Part shown: positions 35,691 to 40,925 of the stretch, piece by piece
How the letters are laid out: each line of letters opens with the position of its first letter
How positions within the stretch are numbered: position 1 is the stretch's first letter
Assembly (NCBI GenBank): GCA_902799765.1
Contig: CADCBZ010000031.1
Coordinates: 1 to 40,925, forward strand
Reading direction: 5' to 3'
Length of the DNA: 40,925 bases
From: an uncultured Prevotellaceae bacterium
Lineage (GTDB): Bacteria; Bacteroidota; Bacteroidia; Bacteroidales; Bacteroidaceae
Notes under the pieces: model-generated
The model's input: only the letters and a program-made list of their open reading frames with translations
What the model was told of the DNA's origin: nothing
Database searches by the model: none
Made by a program: the position numbers and the translations under genes

Positions 35691-36425
35691 TTACATGTTC
35701 ATACCACCATCAACCTGAATCACCTGACCGCTGACATAGCTTGACAGATCAGATGCCAGGAAGGTAGCCACGTTGGCAATATCCTCTACCTGTCCGCCAC
35801 GGCGCAGAGGAATCTTGTTGATCCACTCTTTACGGATGTCGTCGGGCAGGGCCTGAGTCATAGCGGTGTCGATGAAACCAGGAGCGATGGCGTTGGCACG
35901 GATACCCTTCGGACCCATTTCCTGACCGATACTTTTCGCCAGTGCAATCAAACCAGCCTTTGAGGCTGCATAGTTAGCCTGACCAGCATTACCATGAACA
36001 CCTACCACTGAGGCCATATTGATGATAGAACCGCCGCGCTGACGCATCATGATGGGCACACAGGCATGGATGAAATTGAAAGCCGACTTCAGGTTCACGG
36101 CAATCACAGCATCCCACTGCTGTTCCGTCATACGCAGCATCAGACCGTCCTTGGTGATACCGGCATTGTTGACGAGGATATCAATTGAACCGAACTCCTC
36201 TTTCACTGCCTTCACCACTTCCTCTGTCTGAGCAAAGTCTGCAGCGTTAGAAGCATAGCTCTTAGCTTTCACGCCTAAGGCTGCAATCTCCTGCTCGGTC
36301 TCCTCGTTGACTGCGAGGTCAGTAAATGCGATGTTTGCGCCCTCAGCGGCGAACTTCAGTGCGATAGCCTTTCCGATACCGCGTGCAGCACCTGTAATCA
36401 GCGCTGTCTTACCTTCTAATAATGT
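35691..36425 (-). CDS. fabG: 3-oxoacyl-[acyl-carrier-protein] reductase (SDR family), without a recognisable start codon
   Basis: NADPH-dependent ketoreductase of fatty-acid synthesis. The open frame gives 244 residues, just short of the usual 248: cofactor motif TGAARGIG at 11-18, NNAG, catalytic Ser in INMASVVG, and YAASK (Tyr/Lys), ending VDGGMNM. The odd point is the start. Immediately 5' of the frame is the tetR stop TAA (36428-36426) in the same frame; the next codons are ACA TTA TTA GAA GGT, with no ATG, GTG or TTG until GTG 36272, which would remove the whole cofactor-binding half. Normal homologues begin MxLLEGKTALITG. So there is a non-AUG start, a stop read-through from tetR, a mutation, or a sequence error. 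The coding sequence is otherwise intact. Confidence 0.85.
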   Translation of the reverse strand, partial: TLLEGKTALITGAARGIGKAIALKFAAEGANIAFTDLAVNEETEQEIAALGVKAKSYASNAADFAQTEEVVKAVKEEFGSIDILVNNAGITKDGLMLRMTEQQWDAVIAVNLKSAFNFIHACVPIMMRQRGGSIINMASVVGVHGNAGQANYAASKAGLIALAKSIGQEMGPKGIRANAIAPGFIDTAMTQALPDDIRKEWINKIPLRRGGQVEDIANVATFLASDLSSYVSGQVIQVDGGMNM

Positions 36426-37019
36426 TTAATGTCTCTGAAACTTACCCAGTGCACCATAGACCACCTTTGCTACCTGGGGCTTCGTATCTTCCTCCTTCAT
36501 TCCGTGTGCGATACGTCCGTAAATATAAGGTACTTCCAGTCCCTTGATACAATAGTGGGTGATGTCGGCCACAAGATCCACATTGTCGATGTCAAACTCA
36601 CCATCTTCCTTACCTTCCGTATAGACTTTACGGAAGAGTTCGATTTCGGCATCGTCAAAATGCTTGCGCACCTTCTCTACCATCCAGATGTTACGAAAGA
36701 ACTCAGCACGCAGGTTGCCGTTTCTGACCACCGTTTCACGGATCATACTCAGATGGGTATAGATCAGTTCGATGATTTTATCCTGGGGCGGAATCTTGCG
36801 CATAGCCACCTCGTCGAGCTTGTCGCTTAAACGCTCCAACTCACCTTCGATAACTGCATAATAAATCTCCTCTTTGGATTTGAAATAGGTGTAGAGTGTG
36901 CGCCGCCCTTTGCCTGATTGCATAGCAATATCGTTCATGGTGGTGTTCTCCAGTCCGTTCTTGGCAAACAGCTGGCGGGCAACATCAACTAACTTCTGTC
37001 TCGTTTTGGATATTGACAT
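36426..37019 (-). CDS. TetR/AcrR family transcriptional regulator
   Basis: Repressor-type regulator of 197 residues. Helix-turn-helix at about 10-55 (VDVARQLFAKNGLENTTM, GKGRRTLYTYFKSKEEI), then a ligand-binding helical domain. The start is ATG 37019: it has the only strong Shine-Dalgarno in its area (AAGGAGG, 9 nt before the ATG) and a promoter at 37070-37077. A longer frame to 37307 runs antisense through the initiator tRNA and is not real. It is the first gene of the run to tamL, directly before fabG, so it probably controls fatty-acid or envelope genes by sensing acyl-CoA or similar, as many TetR proteins beside fabG do; this is inference. Confidence 0.9.
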   Translation of the reverse strand: MSISKTRQKLVDVARQLFAKNGLENTTMNDIAMQSGKGRRTLYTYFKSKEEIYYAVIEGELERLSDKLDEVAMRKIPPQDKIIELIYTHLSMIRETVVRNGNLRAEFFRNIWMVEKVRKHFDDAEIELFRKVYTEGKEDGEFDIDNVDLVADITHYCIKGLEVPYIYGRIAHGMKEEDTKPQVAKVVYGALGKFQRH

Positions 37020-37069
37020 ACTTTGGCTCCTCCTTGGATTAATGGATTGCACATAGCAATTACAGTGTG

Positions 37070-37077
37070 CAAAAGTA
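37070..37077 (-). promoter_or_regulatory. Promoter -7 element of the tetR-fabG-rluA-KS-tamB-tamL run
   Basis: Minus strand TACTTTTG (37077-37070), 50 bp before the tetR ATG. No other convincing promoter is seen before the nucleotidyltransferase at 26052-26059, so it may drive over 10 kb. Confidence 0.65.
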
Positions 37078-37181
37078 GTTTTTTTCTTTGAATTGAGCAA
37101 GAAAAAAGCGGTAAAAAGTTGTAAAAACAGTGATTTTTCAAAAAAACAGCATAAATATTTGCGTAATTCGAAAAATCTTCG

Positions 37182-37234
37182 TACCTTTGCAGCGCTTTTC
37201 AAGAAAAGCCCTGGAAATCCAGTAAAAATAACAT
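37182..37234 (+). promoter_or_regulatory. Promoter and leader of the initiator tRNA
   Basis: TACCTTTG at 37182-37189, then CAGC and two leader hairpins, GCTTTTC-AA-GAAAAGC (37194-37209) and CTGG-AAAT-CCAG, before the tRNA 5' end at 37235. Confidence 0.75.
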
Positions 37235-37307
37235 CGCGGAGTGGAGCAGTTGGTAGCTCGCCAGGCTCATAACCTGGAGGTCGCACGTTCGAATCCTGCC
37301 TCCGCAA
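37235..37307 (+). tRNA. Initiator tRNA-fMet (anticodon CAU)
   Basis: Complete cloverleaf with the initiator hallmark, an unpaired C1-A72 at the acceptor end (CGCGGAG with CTCCGCA). Anticodon stem CCAGG/CCTGG around CTCATAA. Two deviations: position 29-41 is A-T, so only two of the usual three G-C pairs of the initiator stem are present, and the T-stem GCACG/CCTGC has one C-C mismatch (52-62). CCA is not encoded (the next bases are CTA). It has its own promoter and a strong terminator five bases downstream. Confidence 0.94.
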
Positions 37308-37311
37308 CTAC

Positions 37312-37335
37312 AGCAGCCGGAAGGCTGCTTTTTTT
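37312..37335 (+). terminator. Terminator of the initiator tRNA
   Basis: Stem AGCAGCC/GGCTGCT with GGAA loop (37312-37329) followed by seven Ts. Confidence 0.92.
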
Positions 37336-37365
37336 GTTGCTACGCCAGAATTCTAACCTGCTCCC

Positions 37366-37431
37366 GGTCGCACGTTCTTGCTCCGCTTCGCTTCGCAAGC
37401 GTCCCTTCGGGCCGAGCGCGAATCCTGCCTC
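37366..37431 (+). repeat. Duplicated tRNA-fMet T-arm interrupted by a 41-bp two-hairpin repeat
   Basis: GGTCGCACGTTC (37366-37377) and CGAATCCTGCCTC (37419-37431) are exact copies of tRNA-fMet bases 37279-37290 and 37290-37302, but separated here by 41 bp of GC-rich palindromic sequence (37378-37418). That insert, with GTTC before it and GCGAATCC after it, matches a segment of mutS2 at 40417-40459: 29 of 31 bases over 37395-37425. Secondary structure: CTTGC...GCAAG, then CCC-TTC-GGG. Confidence 0.8.
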
Positions 37432-37455
37432 TTGTCATTTCGAGCGTGGTTGAGA

Positions 37456-37503
37456 TATAAAAAAATCCGGTCATCAAGTTTTTACCTTGACAGCCGGATT
37501 TGT
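37456..37503 (-). terminator. Terminator of the lytic transglycosylase-like gene
   Basis: On the minus strand, CAAATCCGG...GTCAAG...CTTGAT...CCGGATTTTTTTA forms a long two-part stem followed by a T-run, 22 bp after the gene's stop codon. Confidence 0.88.
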
Positions 37504-37525
37504 ATAGTTCAAGAAATAGATTAAT

Positions 37526-37969
37526 CTACTTCATTTTACTCATAACCTTCTTAAAGTACCTATTGGTTGCTCGAACACTGTACTTCATACCTCCGTTCCA
37601 GGAGCGAATAGCTTTTTCAATGCTATTTGTCGGGTTATGATACGATTGAATCAGAAGGAACATCTCTTTCGACTTGGCTACACTATAGCGGTCGTTCATT
37701 TCAAAGCGCTTCTTACTCTTCTGCTTCTTCAGGATGTCATTGCATTCCTTTACGAGTATCGGAGTAATCTGCATCACGCCTACGGAGTTCCCACTCACGG
37801 CGTTTGGATTCCCTTCGCTTTCCACCTGGATGATAGCATCCATGATCGGATTCCAGTTAAAAGCTTCTGCTTTCTTACTCTTTGTCGCATTACCACCTGC
37901 TAAAGCTGTGGTGCAACACATGGCAAGGGTCAAAATGACCAAACTTGCTTTCCTTACTATTTGAATCAT
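37526..37969 (-). CDS. Small lytic transglycosylase-like (SLT domain) protein
   Basis: Secreted 147-residue protein that should cleave peptidoglycan glycan strands. Signal peptide residues 1-24 (ends ALAG). The SLT core covers about 40-140: AIIQVESEGNPNAVSG holds the catalytic Glu50 in the ES motif, NSVGVMQITP is the conserved GLMQ-type motif, and SWNGG near residue 125 is the typical late motif. It is short: only the minimal lysozyme-like fold, with no LysM or anchor. It stands alone with its own promoter, a structured leader and a terminator. Could be a housekeeping enzyme or a spatially limited cell-wall opener. Confidence 0.87.
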   Translation of the reverse strand: MIQIVRKASLVILTLAMCCTTALAGGNATKSKKAEAFNWNPIMDAIIQVESEGNPNAVSGNSVGVMQITPILVKECNDILKKQKSKKRFEMNDRYSVAKSKEMFLLIQSYHNPTNSIEKAIRSWNGGMKYSVRATNRYFKKVMSKMK

Positions 37970-38083
37970 ATCTCTATACTTTAGGCGGATATCTCATCGC
38001 GAGAAACCGCGTTATCCTTTAGATTTTCTCATCAAAGAGCGACGTAAAATCGCATAGATTTTCTCAAATCCGCTGCAAAGATA
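37970..38083 (-). promoter_or_regulatory. Promoter and structured leader of the lytic transglycosylase-like gene
   Basis: Minus strand TATCTTTG (38083-38076), then CAGCGGATTTGAGAAAATC, a hairpin at the start. The leader of about 100 nt also contains TGAGAAAATCTA twice and a second hairpin GGATA...CGCG...CGCG...TATCC (38017-37987) ending about 18 nt before the ATG. Confidence 0.6.
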
Positions 38084-38212
38084 CGGACTATCAACGAGTT
38101 ATGAAAGTTTTTTTAGGTTTTTTATGAAAATTGTGTTCGTACACATGATTTATGTCAAGAAGTGTAAAAACAGCAAAAGTGCTCCAAAAGTGCCTCGGAA
38201 GTGCCTCGAAAA

Positions 38213-40822
38213 TCAGTCTAAATCAACTACAGTAATGCCTGCACCACCGAACTGTACATGCTCGTCGCGGAAGTGCAAAACATTAGGTACGGTGGCCAGA
38301 TATTGACGTATCAACTGGCGCAAGATACCTCCGCCAGTACCATGTAAAATGCGCACACGACTCATTCCTATCAGGATGGAATCATCTAGGAAATGCATCA
38401 CCGCATTCACGGCCTCGTCGCCTCGCATACCTCTCACGTCGAGGTCCTGATGGAAGTTCTGCTTGTGATCCTCCATCGTGGCTCGTGTCATGTGTGAAGT
38501 CTGAATGGCTAAGTGTGCATGCTTATCGGCAGGATTTGCAGGTGCTTCCTTAGCCTTCTCCGTACGTTCAAGCTGCTCCAGTTTAACCTTGCTTCGCAGA
38601 CCGCCAAAGATGACCGTTGCCTGTTTGCCCTGAATGCTTTCAATCTCTCCGATACTGTTGGTTCCCTTGATGCGTACGTTATCACCCTTTTCCAAAGGAC
38701 GGTTGGTGTCGTTCAGATTGGCTTTTGCCCTTGCTGCCAGTTTCTCGCTGGCTATACGTTCCGCTTCGCCTTTCTTCTCCTTACGCTGGGCTTTGCGAGC
38801 CTTACGCTCCTCCATCTGGCGCAGTTTCTTGGCGAAGTCCTCCTCGCTCATCAGTCCACGTGTATCGTCATTCTGTACCTGCTCACGGAACTCTTGCAAC
38901 TCTTCACGAATCTGGCGCGTACGCTCCTTCTCTGCCTGGGCTTCTTTGATCTCGCGGATGGCGTTTTCGATCTTACGGTTTGCCTCTGCCAAGAGTTCGT
39001 CAGCCTGTTGCTGGGCGCGCTTCAGAATCTCCTTACGCTCACGGTCAATCTCCTCCAGATTGTTCTCATAGCGCTGGATATGACCTTCGAGCGACTTTTC
39101 ATGCTGGTGGATGGTCTGTCGCTTACCTTCCCAGTAGCGCTTGTCTCTCACGATGTCCTGCAGATACTTGTCGCTTTGGATATAGTCTGAACCCACGATG
39201 TCCGAGGCATCTTTGATCACCTCCTCGGGGATACCCGTCTTGCGGGCGATCTCGATAGCAAAAGAGCTGCCAGGTTGTCCGATGGCCAACTGGAACAGTG
39301 CCTGCATCTGATGTCTGTCGTAGAGCATCGCACCGTTCACCACGCCAGGGTGATCCTCGGCGAAGTGCTTCAGGTTCTGATAGTGGGTGGTGATCACACC
39401 GAAGGCCTCCTTCTGCCAGAACTGCTTCAGCATAGCTTCCGCGATGGCACCGCCGATGGTGGGTTCCGTTCCGCTACCGAACTCGTCTATTAATAATAAG
39501 GTGTGTGCATCGGCCTGCTTCATCATCTGCTTCATATTCATCAGATGACTTGAGTAGGTCGAGAGGTCGTTCTCAATGCTTTGCTCGTCGCCGATGTCTA
39601 TCAGGATATGGTGGAAGAGGCCTGTGGTACTTCTGTCGCCGATGGGGATGGGCAGTCCGCACTGCAGCATATACTGCAACAGTCCCACCGTCTTCAGACA
39701 CACCGACTTTCCGCCCGCATTCGGACCGCTGATTATTAAAAGTCTTTTGGGTTGGGTGAGGATAATATCCAATGGCACCACCTGCTTTCCTTGCTTCTCC
39801 AGCGAGAGCTGCAACAAGGGATGCACGGCTCGGATCCAGTCCAGATGAGGCTTGTTCTCCACCACGGGCTCGAAAGCCTTGGTGAGCTGTGCCAGCTGCG
39901 ACTTGGCGAAAATCAGGTCGATCTGTGCCAAAAACTGATACGACTCGAGAATCTCAGCCACATGGGGACGCACCTCATCGGTAAACACCGTCAGGATACG
40001 AATCACTTCGCGACGCTCCTCGGCCTCCAACTGGCGCACCTTATTGTTAGCCTCCACCACTTCGGCAGGTTCGATAAACACCGTCTTTCCCGTGGCGCTC
40101 TCATCGTGCACGATGCCGTTGATACGACGCTTCACCTGAGGCGCCACAGGCAACACCAGTCGCCCGTCACGCATCGTGGGGGCAGCATCCTTCTCTACCA
40201 GTCCGTCCTTCTGGGCGGCGTGGAGGATGGTATATAAAGTACGCGAGATCGAACCCTGCGTCTTCTCCAACTCATGACGGATGCTGGCGAGGGTCATCGA
40301 GGCGGAATCCTTGATTTTTCCGAACTTGTCGAGGATGGAGTCGATGCGGCGGATCATGGCTTGGAAGGTCATCACCCCCTCCGTCAGTCTGTGCAGGGCG
40401 GGGTAGGGATATTCGGGTTCTTGCTCAGGCAAGCGCCCCTTCGGGTCGAGCGCGAATCCCTCTCTCTCCGCATCTTCATCGTCAGATACCCTATTCAGAT
40501 ATCTCACGATGTTCGCAATCGTCTCCAACGAGCGCCGCAGATCCCACACCTCATCCTCTTCCAGATGTGTTCCCTCCAGTCGGATGCGGCTCACGGCCTC
40601 TCTCACATCGAAGAAATACTGCATCGGGAAATCGTCTTTCTCCTCCTGCAGCCTACGGAACTCGCGCACCTGCGTCAGCCATTCGTTCACTTGCACGGCG
40701 TCTGTGGAAAAGGCAATCTCATCTACCTTTTCCTTACCCAACGTACTGAGGCAACGCTCCTTCAGCAACCGTCGGATTTCATCAAAACCGAGTTTATGTT
40801 CGAAGTTATTCGGATAAATCAC
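38213..40822 (-). CDS. mutS2: Endonuclease MutS2 with C-terminal Smr domain
   Basis: MutS-like ATPase with an Smr nuclease domain, acting in recombination control or, as shown in some bacteria, rescue of collided ribosomes. Start is GTG 40822 (M-IYPNNFEHKLGFDEIR), four bases after the -7 element. Domains: MutS core and lever (about 1-320), ATPase (330-520) with Walker A SGPNAGGKS and LLIDEFGSGTEP, charged coiled coil (520-700), KOW-like region (DNVRIKGTNSIGEIESI), and Smr (about 795-869) with LDVRGMRGDEAV and HGTGGGILRQ. Residues about 121-136 (EGFALDPKGRLPEQEP) are an in-frame insertion encoded by the interspersed repeat at 40417-40459. 869 residues. Confidence 0.94.
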   Translation of the reverse strand: MIYPNNFEHKLGFDEIRRLLKERCLSTLGKEKVDEIAFSTDAVQVNEWLTQVREFRRLQEEKDDFPMQYFFDVREAVSRIRLEGTHLEEDEVWDLRRSLETIANIVRYLNRVSDDEDAEREGFALDPKGRLPEQEPEYPYPALHRLTEGVMTFQAMIRRIDSILDKFGKIKDSASMTLASIRHELEKTQGSISRTLYTILHAAQKDGLVEKDAAPTMRDGRLVLPVAPQVKRRINGIVHDESATGKTVFIEPAEVVEANNKVRQLEAEERREVIRILTVFTDEVRPHVAEILESYQFLAQIDLIFAKSQLAQLTKAFEPVVENKPHLDWIRAVHPLLQLSLEKQGKQVVPLDIILTQPKRLLIISGPNAGGKSVCLKTVGLLQYMLQCGLPIPIGDRSTTGLFHHILIDIGDEQSIENDLSTYSSHLMNMKQMMKQADAHTLLLIDEFGSGTEPTIGGAIAEAMLKQFWQKEAFGVITTHYQNLKHFAEDHPGVVNGAMLYDRHQMQALFQLAIGQPGSSFAIEIARKTGIPEEVIKDASDIVGSDYIQSDKYLQDIVRDKRYWEGKRQTIHQHEKSLEGHIQRYENNLEEIDRERKEILKRAQQQADELLAEANRKIENAIREIKEAQAEKERTRQIREELQEFREQVQNDDTRGLMSEEDFAKKLRQMEERKARKAQRKEKKGEAERIASEKLAARAKANLNDTNRPLEKGDNVRIKGTNSIGEIESIQGKQATVIFGGLRSKVKLEQLERTEKAKEAPANPADKHAHLAIQTSHMTRATMEDHKQNFHQDLDVRGMRGDEAVNAVMHFLDDSILIGMSRVRILHGTGGGILRQLIRQYLATVPNVLHFRDEHVQFGGAGITVVDLD
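40417..40459 (-). repeat. Two-hairpin repeat copy inside mutS2
   Basis: Plus-strand reading: GTTCTTGCTC (40417-40426), then GCAAGCG-C-CCCTTCGGG-T-CGAGCGCGAATCC (40429-40459). Both parts match the copy at 37374-37425; the 31-base part differs at two positions only. Hairpins CTTGC-TCAG-GCAAG and CCC-TTC-GGG. It is translated in frame as part of MutS2. Confidence 0.8.
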
Positions 40823-40826
40823 GGTG

Positions 40827-40834
40827 CAAATGTA
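40827..40834 (-). promoter_or_regulatory. Promoter -7 element of mutS2
   Basis: Minus strand TACATTTG (40834-40827), then CACC and the GTG start codon at 40822. Probably leaderless. From 40835 to the window end I see only AT-rich non-coding sequence. Confidence 0.65.
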
Positions 40835-40925
40835 TATAAAAATCTCGAATTATAAGCCAGTCAAGAAAAAAAACTGAAATAAATTATCTCGAATCGGGTA
40901 GGAAATCAAGGCTCACATGCAATTC

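Noticed and set aside
33252-37019. A complete aryl-polyene or flexirubin gene cluster
   Set aside because: Only tetR, fabG and one KS are present; no ACP, dehydratase, acyltransferase or ammonia-lyase gene is in the window.
37020-37307. N-terminal extension of tetR by 96 residues
   Set aside because: It would be antisense to the initiator tRNA and contains its reverse complement; the ATG at 37019 has a ribosome site and promoter.
37378-37418. CRISPR-like repeat or attachment site of an integrated phage
   Set aside because: Only two copies in the window, 3 kb apart, no regular spacers, and no integrase or phage genes beside the tRNA.
37241-37453. 70-residue frame over the tRNA-fMet and its terminator
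   Set aside because: Translated tRNA and repeat sequence, not a gene.

Overview
The window is a stretch of bacterial chromosome from a member of the Bacteroidota, most probably the Prevotellaceae (Prevotella sensu lato). The reasons are: many genes are preceded by the Bacteroidota -7 element TAnnTTTG; several lineage-specific families occur (DUF4199, DUF6452/DUF6048, DUF4827, TamL lipoprotein with TamB); two secreted proteins end in the short 'DLxGR...GxYIxxGxK' tail common in Prevotella; and the gene pairings (recF with a DUF721 gene, TPR gene with ribH) are typical of the order. The species cannot be named from the sequence.

Layout. 1-3245: end of a GH16 glucanase gene and a GH3 glucosidase gene, a polysaccharide-degrading pair closed by a terminator. 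3266-3720: minus-strand RNA region with SRP RNA and tRNA-Thr(TGU) four bases apart, behind one promoter and one terminator. 3787-8153: a tight plus-strand run (DUF4199 membrane protein, GT2 glycosyltransferase, DUF6452 lipoprotein, DUF6048 barrel-like protein, ApbE, Crp/Fnr regulator). 8154-13075: a repeat-like spacer, then M3 peptidase, dCMP deaminase, S41 peptidase and 5-formyl-THF cyclo-ligase. 13072-14440: recF and a DciA-like DUF721 gene, convergent with the cyclo-ligase and divergent from TPR-ribH-xth (14557-16494). 16544-19012: an 11-mer-repeat lipoprotein diverging from a SulP transporter. 19078-23998: unknown lipoprotein plus metallophosphoesterase, then a DUF4827 lipoprotein plus phosphoglucosamine mutase. 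24037-37019: minus strand throughout: nucleotidyltransferase and NrnA-like DHH phosphoesterase; upstream of them tetR-fabG-rluA-KS-tamB-tamL. 37235-40834: initiator tRNA on plus, a lytic-transglycosylase-like gene and mutS2 on minus.

Most genes are housekeeping: cell envelope (TamL/TamB, GT2, GlmM, lytic transglycosylase), nucleotide, folate and flavin metabolism, DNA repair and translation. I see no phage, integrase, transposase, CRISPR array, toxin-antitoxin pair or defence island, and I do not claim a new multi-gene system.

What deserves attention is small-scale structure. A two-hairpin GC-rich repeat occurs twice: once in frame inside mutS2, and once inside a duplicated piece of the initiator tRNA T-arm. 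A full-length fabG frame has no start codon and follows the tetR stop directly in the same frame. Three genes (recF, sulP, mutS2) have start codons 4-5 bases after the -7 element and are predicted leaderless. A family of promoters is followed at once by a short hairpin. A ketoacyl synthase carries a second, cysteine-less KS-like half. Three 8-bp tandem units lie in the tamL signal-peptide region.
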